Counted from the stretch's first letter, positions 11,470 through 24,852 are shown. The stretch: 64,000 nt of DNA from Glebionis coronaria (GCA_025667525.1 CM046882.1:219154592-219218591), one strand, 5' to 3'. Notes: generated by a model not told the origin, from the letters alone. Numbers and translations are program-made.

Positions 11470-11555
11470 GTACCCCGAGCCAAACTCGGGGTACGTGTGC
11501 CCCCTTGCTGCCGTGGGTCCCACAAGCACCAACCAAGACCAACAATGGTCTTGGT
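11470..11555. promoter_or_regulatory. Two perfect 10-bp hairpins in LTR of B
   Basis: First inverted repeat: arms GTACCCCGAG and CTCGGGGTAC with a 5-nt loop (11470-11494). Second: arms ACCAAGACCA and TGGTCTTGGT with a 4-nt loop (11532-11555). Both are unchanged in the other LTR. They lie downstream, on the element strand, of the TATA-like box near 11627, so they would fall in the transcribed R/U5 leader. The structural role is inferred. Confidence 0.6.
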
Positions 11556-11620
11556 GGTGGCGGCTACAAGCAAACCGAACCCCCCCTCGGGTTGGTTATG
11601 CTAGGCGGCCAAAACAAACA

Positions 11621-11632
11621 CCCTTTATATCA
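11621..11632 (-). promoter_or_regulatory. TATA-like box in LTR of B
   Basis: The minus strand reads GATATAAAGGG inside the LTR, preceding the two hairpins; the other LTR has GATATAAAAGGG near 32036-32047. This is the best TATA candidate in this LTR. The transcription start is not determined. Confidence 0.4.
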
Positions 11633-12032
11633 TCCTTTGATTTTAATTTACCCCAACACATGTTAGATCAATGTTTAATTATCATGTTTTAATAAGAATA
11701 TTAATGACATGTTCATGAAAATAATCAAAGATTAAAAAGAATTAAAAAGAAAGGTTTAGAATGATATACCAATACGTAGCTTGAAAGGGGATGAACAAAC
11801 ACGGTTTTTAGCAATGATTTCCAAGATCAAAATCAATCAACAACCACCTATGGTGGTCCTTAAGGTGGCGGCACAAAGAGAGGGAAAGGAGGAGGAGAGA
11901 AAACTTTTTAGGTTAAAATGTTATTTTGCTTGAAAAGTGAAAAATGAAATGAATTTTACCATAACCCCCCCTTTCATGTTAAAAGTCCATGGGCTTAGCC
12001 CACCTTGGTTGTTGTGCCGTGGGTATGGGGGC

Positions 12033-15000
12033 TGTAACACCCCCAAATTTATACAACTCAATACAGCGGAAGACTAGTTGGTGTTACGGGATAGCACATT
12101 ACTCACATCATAGACAACGCATAAAAATCGCGTCGTTTAATAATAAAGCATTTCCATTCATAAATATCAAATTTACATAGGTCCCAAGTCATTGTATTTA
12201 ATACAGGTTTTACAAACATTTGAATGGAAATTATAATTTAAGTGATGGCCATGAATTCTTGTCGTCTTCCCGAGAATTACCTTCAAGTACATGAGATAAA
12301 ACATGTTAAAAGAAAAGGTCAGCGATAACGCCGAGTGAATTCATAGAGTTTAATAAACCATCAATATAACATCGGTATAAAATTATTACCGAAAATCATT
12401 TTGTACAAATCATTTTAATAGGCCATAGAATAGCCAAAGTCATTTTTATACAAATCATTATCGAAAATCATAATATAGGCATTTGCCTAAAAAAAATCAT
12501 TATACGAGCCAATGTCGTAAAAACATCATACAATACGTTGGATAACGTTGTATAGATTAAATAAAAACCGTTATATGAATATGGTTATATAAAACCAAAA
12601 CACGAACATAATATCAATAATAAGACCCCGTATTGCTAGTCAGGCAATATATCGTAATTCGGTGCGTATAGCAGTATTTTGTTATTTGGATTATTATAAG
12701 CCGCATGACATTGTTACCTTAATACAACAAACAACGGGTAGCTAACCCGAAACTCATTTGCCCATCTAAATTAGCGTGTCGTCACAATAATCACGCTTGT
12801 GTAAATCTTCTCATACATAAATTCGCTTACCAATCAAAGTGGCACGACGGGGATCAACCGTCAAGGCGCGAACTGGGGTGATCGTCCCCAAATAGTACTA
12901 TTATATGCATAAGCGTCTACCCAATCCCGGTAGTTCACAATTCATGCTAATGGGACTTTTAGTGACATAACCTAACTTTAATAATCCATTTTATCTCATA
13001 CATCGGGTCATATCATCATTCATCGGGTCATACAATCATTCGGGTCCAAATCAGTAAACAAACAATCGGGACAAATGGTGTCCTATTTTATCAAAACTAA
13101 CATGTTATCTCCCTCGCGAGTTTATAAAACATTTCATAAAAACATTTAAAAGAGTGCGAGGCTATGAACTCACGTTGATGTGGGAAAGCGGGTTATTGGC
13201 AATTCGGACGTACGGTACGTGCTTCAATCACGGAAACCTAGACAAATAATACTCGTCTTAGACTTTTGTCCAATGACTTTATCAAAATAATAATTATGTA
13301 TACATATGATGATTTTATATATATGATGATGATCAAGTGGGTTTATACATCTTTACTCATTCATTATAGTGTTTATGTATTGGTAACTTTTTACTAGTTT
13401 ACTAGTTTTACCTATTTACATGTTTTAGGTCCAATAAGCCTTTTACAAGCCCAATAATTTATATTAGTCCATTTTACACCTTTGTTATCAGTATTATACT
13501 TTTAATGTTGGGCCCAAATGGATTAAGCCCAATAAATAATTTTTATAAGTGTTTAACTTATTTAGTTAAATTATTAGTCCAAATATGCTAATTTAGCTCG
13601 TTAATGTCCGTATGTCATATAGTTCGGGTTTTATTGGTTTTTCCTTGTATTAGGTACTTATACATCAGTATATGACTTTTAAAAACTTTACATTAGACGG
13701 GTTTGATCGTCTAAGTTTTAATTGGCGAAAAACGTTAATTTTACGGTAATAGCCGAAAAAGTCGAAAAAATCATGTTTATAGTTTTTATAACTTATAAAT
13801 CTTATTCAACTACCATTTTTATAAAGTGTCCATTTATTTAACCTTATACATATTTATATAAATGAAATTTATATGTTAGTGGGTTTTAATTCACTTTTAT
13901 ACTATATTAGTTTGAGTGCTTATATAATACTATTAAACATTAATTCTTCAAAATCTGATTTTTAGTTTCATCTTCACCATTTTTATCATATCTTGAGTTC
14001 TATAAGGAGATAGAAGCTCATTTTTGGATGGCATAAACTTCATATTATGTGCTATAAATAAGTTAGTTATAGCTACTGATCAATCCATGTTTAAGTATCC
14101 TTAACAGTCCCTACAAAACAGACTATTCAGATTGGTATACTAATTTTGTTTTGATCATATCTCACTCATTTTGATGATTCCATTGCATGGCCAACTCTCA
14201 CATGTGTATGACATCTAATACTTACTGTAAATTGATTCCACCATGCCATTTTATCAGTTTAGTATTTGGTTTCTTACTGTTTTTATACAGCCATCATATT
14301 TAGCAAGATTTTAACCTTGTTACTTATAGTTTTCCATCTTTTTAACTATATTTATCAACACCAAATCCCCACACAATATTTTTATCATCATATATTCATC
14401 ATATACATATACAATAGGAAAGAAAATACATGATTACATAATAAAAATAACAAGAGGATAGGAAGAACAATCTTTATACCACCATTAGTGATGAAAAGAT
14501 GAGTCTTTGATGAACAAGGCTTAGATTTTGATGGTAAAACTTGTGATGAACCAATATCATCTTCAAGTCTACCAACCTTTATAAACTTCTCATGGAAAAT
14601 CAGCCCTATGACACCAACAAATCTTCTCCTTGGATGTTAGAATCACCTCCAATCTTCAAAGCTTCAAAGTAGCATCATCATGTGTATGAGTAACACATGA
14701 TTATATGGCTAACATAGATCAAATGAGGGTTGTTTTTGATGAAGGTTGGACGAATTTTAGAGAGAGAGGAGAGTAGTGAGAGTGGTTTGCATGAGTTTCT
14801 AGTTGCAAATGGTAAAATGAAGTGGTTTTGAGTGGTTTTGTTGTTTAGGTGGAAAGTGTAGCTTACTTGTTATGCTTTGCTTAACAAGTGTAAGCATTAA
14901 GCTACCACTTTGACACATCAAGTGGTGTGGTGGCAAGCTTAAACCATCCCATATTGGGGGTGGGGCAAAACTTGTTTTGTCTCATCCCCAATTATTTATA

Positions 15001-15492
15001 GGTACTCCTCGATTCTAGTTTCCTCGATTTGCGTGCCCTCGGGTCGTTTTACGAAAAACGTTTTTATAAATTATGAATCAACGGCACAAAACGAATCTAA
15101 TAAAAATTATCTCATCAAAAACGGAGTTCGAAAACGTAAATACGTAATTCTAAGGTTTTCGGTTTAGTCGTAAAGGACGTTGAATTATTCACGTAAGTCC
15201 GAATCTCTTCTCGTAAATTTGTGAGTTTATGAACCAACTCAAAATTAAAATCTCAAAATAATATTTACGGATAAATTTATTTTATGAAATGTCGGACTGT
15301 CACCAAAGACGGTGTATGTAAATGTAAGCACGTAACGTAGAATCCTCCGGTTTAGACGTAGTCGATGCTACTTCAAGACGTAAATCCAAAATTCTTCCCA
15401 AAAATAAGTGAGTTCATAATATAACATTAAAATAATGTTTTTAAATAATATTTGAGAATAAAATATAAACCATAAATTGACGGATTGTCACA
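12033..15492 (-). repeat. 3' LTR of C1
   Basis: Starts TGTAACACCC and ends GATTGTCACA on the plus strand; pairs with 20932-24391 at identical length with scattered substitutions, suggesting a recent insertion. The 13-mer ACAGCGGAAGACT is at 12063-12075. A TATA-like TATAAATAA (minus, near 14994-15003) is followed by an imperfect hairpin at 14953-14992. Confidence 0.9.
14953..14992 (-). promoter_or_regulatory. Hairpin just downstream of TATA-like box, C1 LTR
   Basis: Inverted repeat with inner stem CAAAAC/GTTTTG and an outer stem pairing ATTGGGG with CCCCAAT, with a few mismatches between. It immediately follows TATAAATAA on the minus strand. The other C1 LTR has it at 23852-23891, with GTAAATAA in place of TATAAATAA. 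C2 has a different but better-paired inverted repeat at the same place. Confidence 0.5.
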
Positions 15493-16329
15493 TCATTTAC
15501 CCCTAAACAGGATCTTTGTCCTCAAAGATCATCTTACTACTCGCTTCTTATAGAGTTAAAGCCATGTGGGTATTTCCTCCACATTCGGTCTTTTCTCACA
15601 AGTGTAATTCATTACAATACGCGAGTTTCATCAAACATAACTACGGGAATAAGATCAGGCTTAATGTTGACTTACTTTCTCTATCCATGATGTTCACGTG
15701 TTTTTGATGAATGCAACTTTTCGCCGATCTAAACTTCATTAAGGAATGGTCAGATTTTCACTTGATAGGCATTTTATCAAGTTAGATATATGAAACATAA
15801 ATCACGCAGCTCTTGAAGTCCTAGGGTAGATCCAGCTTATATGCCTTTCAAACAAATCTTTTACGTCATCTAAATGGTCCCATATAACGGGGACTTATAT
15901 TCTATGATTTGTCAGATCATTAATTCATTTTTCCCAAGATTAAAAACTTTGGCATAACTTCGCTACCCATCTGGCACTTCAAGATCTACATTTCATATTC
16001 ACATAACCTCCTGCCCACTACTGGCCGTCAATAATCAGATCCTAATTTCAACAATCATTTCAGGTCTCCCGGGTTGGGTATTTGCAAGGTTAGGTTCGCC
16101 ATCATAGGAAACCTTAAACCTATAACACATGTCCAACTCAAAATGGGTGTTTGTCGGGTGTCTTCATCTCAACTCCTGCTTACAGATGCTCTAATATATA
16201 TCCTCACAAGATTCAATCTCGATCTTAACATGATAGTTATCAATGATAATCTTTCCTAAGGAAAGCGATTATACGGTCTATTACCAAAGGTCAATCATTC
16301 AAACATAGAACAAGACTTCTAGTGTTTTG

Positions 16330-16620
16330 TATTGTTACTTTACTTCGTCCCTTCGATTGGGGTGGTACACAGTACTCTCATCAAGATTCGTTCTCAATGA
16401 CTTCTGAGCAAATCTCTAGAAATTTGATGCGAAGCGAGGATCTTGATAAAGATGTTCGATACAGGCACACTATGTTTACATAATTCCTTTAAATACAAAG
16501 AGTTGATTTCTTCATCAAGAATTTATCATTAACAGGAATGATATTAGCAGATTTGGTCAGTCTGTCGACGATGACCCAAATCGAATCAAATTCAGATAAT
16601 GACCTTTGCGATAGCTAGAC
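16330..16620 (-). pseudogene. Integrase-core remnant in C1
   Basis: The minus strand keeps DSIWVIVDRLTKSA, which in B lies at residues 27-40 of the integrase frame. Downstream are degraded matches to the second catalytic Asp region and to a YHP word before the catalytic Glu, with frameshifts and stops. The same remnant in C2 (about 53950-54215) is degraded in a similar way. Confidence 0.6.
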
Positions 16621-17889
16621 GTTTACTAATGTATGAGGCGATGTATGCCTTCATAATTTGCCATTAGTACAACTTCTTCAGACAAAGATTCTTTTAGTCA
16701 GAAATGACATAAATATAATACTTATACTTACAAGATTCCCAATATAACTACATCTCACAATCTTCCATATTTAGGCAACCATAAACGGGCCCTTTAAAAC
16801 ATTTAATGTCATTGATTTCTCAATTCTAATGGTTCACATTAGCCGTGAACCCCTTTTTATTACCTATATTATCCTTCTTACAAGCATTATCTATTTTTAC
16901 ATTGTTCGGCAATTTATTTTGCACCTTCATTACTAAGGAACATGTCCTAATTGGTTCTTTATATTTTCTACATAATGTGTCAGTATCTATATTCACTTTC
17001 CTAGATGAAATGGTTATCATGTCCGTATTTATTCAAAAATTATTTCTTCACATTTTCTCTGTTTTAGTTTCGTCTCAACTATCATTTTTATCCGTTTTAC
17101 TCAATCCGACGTCTAAAGCGTCGACAATTATTACAACTAATTAAATATTAAATATTCGATCTTTATGAAACGTAAACGTAAAGATTTTAAATTTTCTCAG
17201 TTTGTCCAATTATATTAAAATGTTCAAAATAAATTTGAATTTAATTAACAAAATTTTCAGTTGATTTATCGAAAATAATTAATAAGATTCGTAAATGTTC
17301 GAGAACCCTTTGTTTATATTTTGGTCAAAATTTTCTTAGTTGAAAAGCAAAAATTGTTGTCTCAAATTACAAGTTATGGTTTAAATGGTTTTCCTCAATC
17401 CTTCTTAAGTTGTCCTAAGGTATGCAAAAACATTTACCCCTAAACAGGAGTTTAGTTAAATGTTTTGTGTATAAGGGAATAATCCCTTTAAAATCCTTTG
17501 TTAAAACATTTGTCAAAACATATTTCCATTTTCTTTTTGGTAAAACCCAAAGTCTTAAATGGCTCTAATTTGAAGAGTCAGTATAGATTCCATTATCTAT
17601 TAATCACATAGTCCAATAATGTAATGGTTTAAGTCTTTAATCTCATGTTAATTATTCAAGGTACATGTTTTTATTGTTCGGCTAATTCAGGGCAGTCTAT
17701 AAATAATTATTAACTCCTTCTTATTCTTATAAACAAGCAAATGGTCCTTAATGATCACAAGCATGAATTTATCAAATTACAGCCTACACACGTGATTCAA
17801 CAAATTTATGAATGCTACATGTGCATTGGTCAATCCAATCGACATCACGTGAAACTCATAATGTTCATTACAATTTCTGGATGTAGTGA

Positions 17890-18190
17890 TTGGAATAGAT
17901 AATCTTTTTCGCGGATGCGAAGTTGATGATAACCATGCCGTGAATCAAATCTTTAAAACATACGCTAGAACCTTGTAAATGATCGAACAAATCTTCCATT
18001 TCGAGTTATGGATTTCGTTTTCGATTGTCAATTTACTCAGTTCACAGTAATCTATAAATATAAGGAATGATGATACCATAGCTCTTCATGATGACGAGCT
18101 TGGTAGAATAAAATCTTCCTCCGACAACTCTCTCAGTTGTACGGTAATTCCTTTAATTCAGATGGTGCTGACGTACAGTGCACACACCAC
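17890..18190 (-). pseudogene. RT remnant in C1
   Basis: The DNA parallels the B RT region around 27340-27520 (the [10 protein letters not shown] and YRELN region), including equivalents of 'gaatcaaatctttaaaa', 'aacaaatcttccat' and 'cagtaatctataaa'. Stops and frame changes throughout. Assignment rests on similarity by eye and position. Confidence 0.45.
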
Positions 18191-20680
18191 AGGTGCAGCA
18201 CCGAGAATTTAATCAATACCAAATTCAACTTGCCTTAATGGCGAAAGTCTAGGTAAGTCATCAACAAATACTTACTAAAGTTTCAAATAACAGAATTATC
18301 TTTTTAATAAATTCATATTAACTTCTTTCTAGATTATCGTATCTATGACTAATTCACAACCATTCACGGTATAATTTAGAGTTTAAATGCAGGATATGGT
18401 CATCCATCAAGAATTATTTAGATCACTTTTGATAATCAACATCTTATCGTTTAGGGGAATTCTACTCGAGTTCCCATCAACTAAGACAATGTCGTCATGT
18501 CATAATCAATCAATCCATTCTACTGGCGTTACCAACTTTCCAGTTTTATTGTCGTCGATAAGATGTGAACTTCTCAAAAGACTAATAAAAACTCATAGTC
18601 CTTCACAAATTCAAGGATATCTGGATACATAACTAACCTTAAAAGAGTAAGGTCAATGCATAATCTATGAGAGAGAATTTCAAATCAGATACAGACGAAA
18701 ACATTTAACGAATATGAATATATCCCATGTTTTCATAATTTGAGTACACATTCAAAAGCTCCTCGGATCGTTACCCAAGTCATTCAAATGAAATCAAATC
18801 AAAAGAAATGATAAGAACGTCGATACATCCAGTCGGGTATCAACACTCGGTAATCAAATACCTTTCCTAAGAATCTCACTACGGGATAATTGGACAAGAA
18901 AGGAATCTCAATAGTCAAATAAGACAAATTCCACAGATGAGTAAATTCGACTCAGAAGAATAGATGCTACAGGCACATATGTAGATGTCCCTAACATTAT
19001 GTCCTTATTTTGCACTTTTTGCAGATCTCATAAAATTTAATCTTTCACAATCTACAAAGAAAATTTAGTGTTTATTCATTAGTTTTATGGTGACTACTAA
19101 TCAGCCTTGCATGGTCCATTCCAAATTGTATGTAGGCGCGCAACTATATACAATTTCAAGATTAACGATGCAATACTCAGTTCGTCAAACTTTTATCATC
19201 GGGTTTATAATAAAAACATTTTCATGCTTAATTCTTAAATAAGAATCAAAAATAAATTTTTAAAGATTTTCTTTGTCATGAAAACAATTAAGTTATCCAA
19301 AGGGTTTCATAAACAACTTCGTTTCGTTAACAATCACTTATAAATCTCACTTTGAATAATCCTTATAGTGATGAAAATTCAATTTTTCTCAAGGGATACT
19401 GTTTTATCTTATAAAAATAATGAGTGATCTGCAAAATAGTGATGAAAAGTTGTTCACCAAGAACTAACTTCAATATATCAGGAAATGAGTTTAGCCAAAT
19501 AATCATGAGGTTCATGACTTCGATGGCACTCAGGAATACAAAGAGAATAATCCACAACGTAACTCAATTCAAGATGAGTACTTGTTCAATGGTTGCATCA
19601 CTAACGCGAACATTAGGATGAAGCAATAAAGGATAGATAACATCGATACATGTAGAATTTAGCAATCAAAGGTAGTCTTTTCATTAATCACAAACAAGTC
19701 AAAATTGTACCGTAACACATTACGTGTCACTATGTCATACAATTCTCAGAACTCATCCTACCAACTGATGTCTCAGTTAAGTTAAGGATTATTTTTAAAA
19801 GATACCACAATGAATACTAATCTACAAGAGTTATGGGTGTTCCACCTGTCCCGGAAGATCCATCGGTCCCAATTCAGAAGAAGATTTCTTCAATCTATTT
19901 CTTGGACACTGGTAATCCTCATTAGTGGACAATGGCCTAGGAACAACCCTTAAAACGAACCAACAATCAATTAAAACCTTATAATTCAATCAAAGAACTT
20001 AACGACTTCCTCTTAACAATTTCTTATTCCATACAAGTTAAATTTTACATTATTCATGTTTTCAATCAACTTATACTCAATGCGACATCCTACTTCATTC
20101 TCCAATATTTTCAACCTTATTCTTAGACCTTAATAGGGCAATAAAGGCTCGATATGATCAACACTTAATTCCAATCCTATAGCTCTTACAATAACAATTA
20201 TCAAATGAGTCACTAGTATAAAATGACTCACACATTCAATTAGACTTCTCGGAAAGGTACTAGTGGCATGAGGCTTTTGGGTAATGGTTCCAATGACGGC
20301 CTCAAGTGCAACATTCACCCTTTCGATTTCAAATTTAAGAATTGGGTGATAACGAATCAGATGACATCTTTCTAGGTGGTAACGTTTTGTCAAACTCCAC
20401 TCTATAAGGAAAGATCGTCATGACATCGATATCAGATTTAATATCGCCAATTCTTCTTTAATATCACAATCAACTAATATCTACATTTCTACGAATATCA
20501 ACCATTTGTTGGGATGATAAATATCCACAACTTGGTTTAGATCTAGGATGGCTAGAATTCCTACGAGAATAGCTTCGATTAATTTACTAGGGGATTTAGG
20601 GTTACTTGTGACAATCTACGTCGTATAAATACCTCGTATAAATATCAAAATAATCATCAAACAATCATGTAATAAAATTA

Positions 20681-20685
<5 letters not shown>

Positions 20686-20727
<42 letters not shown>

Positions 20728-20750
20728 CCAAGTTATATATATATATATTA
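20686..20750. repeat. (TA)n microsatellite in C1
   Basis: A run of about 19 TA units followed after ATCCAAGT by a second short TA run. The C2 interior has the same locus near 58406-58442 with fewer units. Confidence 0.9.
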
Positions 20751-20914
20751 AAATAACACTTCTCAGTCTGGCCTTGTCGGTAACTCGGGAATTCTTCGGC
20801 ACCGTTATAGTCAAAAGATTTTTAGACATTTTTAGAAAAATGTTTATAGTTAAAAGATTTTGAAATGTTTTATTCAAAACCTTGGTTTTAAAAATCTTTC
20901 GTTCTCTATAACGA

Positions 20915-20928
20915 GAGCTCTGGTACCA
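20915..20928 (-). other. Primer-binding site of C1 (initiator-Met type)
   Basis: The minus strand reads TGGTACCAGAGCTC, three bases from the LTR. The plant initiator-Met site is TGGTATCAGAGC, so one mismatch. C2 has the same variant (58609-58622), so it is fixed in the family. Confidence 0.8.
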
Positions 20929-20931
20929 AAC

Positions 20932-23900
20932 TGTAACACCCCCGAATTTATACAACTCAATACAGCGGAAGACTAGTTGGTGTTACGGGATAGCACATTA
21001 CTCACATCATAGACAACGCATAAAAATCGCGTCGTTTAATAATAAAGCATTTTCATTCATAAATATCAAATTTACATAGGTCCCAAGTCATTGTATTTAA
21101 TACAGGTTTTACAAACATTTGAATGGAAATTATAATTTAAGTGCGGGCCATGAATTCTTGTCGTCTTTCCGAGAATTACCTTCAAGTACCTGAGATAAAA
21201 CATGTTAAAAGAAAAGGTCAGCGATAACGCCGAGTGAATTCATAGAGTTTAATAAACCATCAATATAACATCGGTATAAAATTATTACCGAAAATCATTT
21301 TGTACAAACCATTTTAATAGGCCATAGAATAGCCAAAGTCATTTTTATACAAATCCTTATCGAAAATCATAATATAGGCATTTGCCTAAAAAAAATCATT
21401 ATACGAGCCAATGTCGTAAAAACATCATACAATACGTTGGATAACGTTGTATAGATTAAATAAAAACCGTTATATGAATATGGTTATATAAAACCAAAAC
21501 ACGAACATAATATCAATAATAAGACCCCGTATTGCTAGTCAGGCAATATATCGTAATTCGGTGCGTATAGCAGTATTTTGTTATTTGGATTATTATAAGC
21601 CGCATGACATTGTTACCTTAATACAACAAACAACGGGTAGCTAACCCGAAACTCATTTGCCCATCTAAATTAGCGTGTCGTCACAATAATCACGCTTGTG
21701 TAAATCTTCTCATACATAAATTCGCTTACCAATCAATGTGGCACGACGGGGATCAACCGTCAAGGCGCGAACTGGGGTGATCGTCCCTAAATAGTACTAT
21801 TATATGCATAAGCGTCTACCCAATCCCGGTAATTCACAATTCATGCTAATGGGACTTTTAGTGACATAACCTAACTTTAATAATCCATTTTATCTCATAC
21901 ATCGGGTCATATCATCATTCATCGGGTCATACAATCATTCGGGTCCAAATCAGTAAACAAACAATCGGGACAAATGGTGTCCTATTTTATCAAAACTAAC
22001 ATGTTATCTCCCTCGTGAGTTTATAAAACATTTCATAAAAACATTTAAAAGAGTGCGAGGCTATGAACTCACGTTGATGTGGGAAAGCGGGTTATCGGCA
22101 ATTCGGACGTACGGTACGTGCTTCAATCACGGAAACCTAGACAAATAATACTCGTCTTAGACTTTTGTCCAATGACTTTATCAAAATAATAATTATGTAT
22201 ACATATGATGATTTTATATATATGATGATGATCAAGTGGGTTTATACATCTTTACTCATTCATTATAGTGTTTATGTATTGGTAACTTTTTACTAGTTTA
22301 CTAGTTTTACCTATTTACATGTTTTAGGTCCAATAAGCCTTTTAAAAGCCCAATAATTTATATTTGTCCATTTTACACCTTTGTTATCAGTATTATACTT
22401 TTCATGTTGGGCCCAAATGGATTAAGCCCAATAAATAATTTTTATAAGTGTTTAACTTATTTAGTTAAATTATTAGTCCAAATATGCTAACTTAGCTCGT
22501 TAATGTCCGTATGTCATAGAGTTCGGGTTTTATTGGTTTTTCCTTGTATTAGGTACTTATACATCAGTATATGACTTTTAAAAACTTTACATTAAACGGG
22601 TTTGATCGTCTAAGTTTTAATTGGCGAAAAACGTTAATTTTACAGTAATAGCCGAAAAAGTCGAAAAAATCATGTTTATAGTTTTTATAACTTATAAATC
22701 TTATTCAACTACCATTTTTATAAAGTGTCCATTTATTTAACCTTATACATATTTATATAAATGAAATTTATAAGTTAGTGGGTTTTAATTCACTTTTATA
22801 CTATATTAGTTTGAGTGCTTATATAATACTATTAAACATTAATTCTTCAAAATCTGATTTTTAGTTTCATCTTCACCATTTTTATCATATCTTGAGTTCT
22901 ATAAGGAGATAGAAGCTCATTTTTGGATGGCATAAACTTCATATTATGTGCTATAAATAAGTTAGTTATAGCTACTGATCAATCCATGTTTAAGTATCCT
23001 TAACAGTCCCTACAAAACAGACTATTCAGATTGGTATACTAATTTTGTTTTGATCATATCTCACTCATTTTGATGATTCCATTACATGGCCAACTCTCAC
23101 ATGTGTATGACATCTAATACTTACTGTAAATTGATTCCACCATGCCATTTTATCAGTTTAGTATTTGGTTTCTTACTGTTTTTATACAGCCATCATATTT
23201 AGCAAGATTTTAACCTTGTTACTTATAGTTTTCCATCTTTTTAACTATATTTATCAAAACCAAATCCCCACACAATATTTTTATCATCATATATTCATCA
23301 TATACATATACAATAGGAAAGAAAATACATGATTACATAATAAAAATAACAAGAGGATAGGAAGAACAATCTTTATACCACCATTAGTGATGAAAAGATG
23401 AGTCTTTGATGAACAAGGCTTAGATTTTGATGGTAAAACTTGTGATGTACCAATATCATCTTCAAGTCTACCAACCTTTATAAACTTATCATGGAAAATC
23501 AGCCATATGACACCAACAAATCTTCTCCTTGGATGTTAGAATCACCTCCAATATTCAAAGCTTCAAAGTAGCATCATCATGTGTATGAGTAACACATGAT
23601 TATATGGCTAACATAGATCAAATGAGGGTTGTTTTTGATGAAGGTTGGACGAATTTTAGAGAGAGAGGAGAGTAGTGAGAGTGGTTTGCATGAGTTTCTA
23701 GTTGCAAATGGTAAAATGAAGTGGTTTTGAGTGGTTTTGTTGTTTAGGTGGAAAGTGTAGCTTACTTGTTAAGCTTTGCTTAACAAGTGTAAGCATTAAG
23801 CTACCACTTTGACACATCAAGTGGTGTGGTGGCAAGCTTAAACCATCCCATATTGGGGGTGGGGCAAAACTTGTTTTGTCTCATCCCCAATTATTTACGG

Positions 23901-24391
23901 GTACTCCTCGATTCTAGTTTCCTCGATTTGCGTGCCCTCGGGTCGTTTTACGAAAAACGTTTTTATAAATTATGAATCAACGGCACAAAACGAATCTAAT
24001 AAAAATTATCTCATAAAAAACGGAGTTCGAAAACGTAAATACGTAATTCTAAGGTTTTCGGTTTAGTCGTAAAGGACGTTAAATTATTCACGTAAGTCCG
24101 AATCTCTTCTCGTAAATTTGTGAGTTTATGAACCAACTCAAAATTAAAATCTCAAAATAATATTTACGGATAAATTTATTTTATGAAATATCGGACTGTC
24201 ACCAAAGACGGTGTATGTAAATGTAAGCACGTAACGTAGAATCCTCCGGTTTAGACGTAGTCGATGCTACTTCAAGACGTAAATCCAAAATTCTTCCCAA
24301 AAATAAGTGAGTTCATAATATAACATTAAAATAATGTTTTTAAATAATATTTGAGAATAAAATATAAACCATAAATTGACGGATTGTCACA
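20932..24391 (-). repeat. 5' LTR of C1
   Basis: 3460 bp, partner of 12033-15492. 13-mer ACAGCGGAAGACT at 20962-20974. Hairpin equivalent at 23852-23891. Followed directly by the target duplication GGGGC (24392-24396). Confidence 0.9.
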
Positions 24392-24396
24392 GGGGC

Positions 24397-24775
24397 CCCA
24401 CATGGGGTACCCGTACCTTTTCTCGTGTCCCGATGTTTCGTGTTCGTTCGTGGTTAAACGTGTTCATGTTAGTGTTTCTGTTTATTTTATCATGTAGTTA
24501 TCGTAATCTTAACGCTCGTAATTATATTATATGTATTTACGTAATTATTTTAGTTCGTAATTTAAATGGTGATCATGATTTAATTATGTTCACGTGACAT
24601 ATTTATTAACTGTTTATCATGAGTTCGTACGTAATCGATACTTATCATGTCATACACATATGCACTTGCTTGATTATTAGCACATGAATGTGATCAATAC
24701 TAAATAAGGTAGGTTTTAATCTAGGACGTACGATCTTAAGGGCACTATTCATGGTAAAAGCATGCGGGTTTTACA
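24397..24775 (-). repeat. 3' LTR of B, segment 2 (after C1)
   Basis: Continues the B LTR beyond C1; matches 32453-32831. Ends GGGTTTTACA next to the PPT. With segment 1 it sums to about 3036 bp, against 3044 bp for the intact partner. Confidence 0.9.
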
Positions 24776-24795
24776 ATTCTTCCCCCCTAAAAAGA
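24776..24795 (-). other. Polypurine tract of B
   Basis: The minus strand reads TTTTTAGGGGGGAAGAAT directly before the LTR start TGTAAAAC. It is a textbook plus-strand primer and confirms minus orientation. Confidence 0.85.
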
Positions 24796-24852
24796 ATAAT
24801 TCGTCCCCGAATTATAGATAAAGCAAACTGGAAAGAAGTAACATACCCGAAC

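Larger units (their letters stand above)
9376..12032 (-). repeat. 3' LTR of B, segment 1
   Basis: Matches 29788-32440 almost base for base. The segment ends with GGGGC (12028-12032), the target duplication of C1. It contains a 17-bp minisatellite (10614-10800), two strong inverted repeats (11470-11555) and a TATA-like box on the minus strand. The 13-mer ACAGCGGAAGACT is at 9770-9782. Confidence 0.9.
15493..20914 (-). pseudogene. Fossil chromovirus interior of C1
   Basis: No frame longer than about 100 codons, but the minus strand keeps recognisable pol words in the right order. At about 16550-16600 it encodes DSIWVIVDRLTKSA, the stretch between the first two catalytic Asp of Ty3/gypsy integrase. 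At about 16330-16480 weak similarity continues to the YHPQTDGQSE region. At about 17890-18190 the plus strand parallels the RT segment of B around the [10 protein letters not shown] motif. RT to integrase spacing (about 1.35 kb) is near that in B (about 1.45 kb). The rest is too decayed to assign. No active protein is possible. Confidence 0.65.
12033..24391 (-). mobile_element. Element C1: non-autonomous LTR retrotransposon with fossil pol
   Basis: 12,359-bp element inserted in the 3' LTR of B with perfect target duplication GGGGC (12028-12032 and 24392-24396). Removing it restores the sequence seen intact near 32440-32460. Two LTRs of exactly 3460 bp (12033-15492 and 20932-24391) flank 5439 bp without long ORFs. 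A Met-type primer site next to the right-hand LTR shows minus orientation. Fragments of integrase and RT are recognisable, so it derives from a chromovirus. A relative (C2) at 50175 onwards carries a similarly decayed interior, so the family spread in this non-coding form. Confidence 0.88.
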
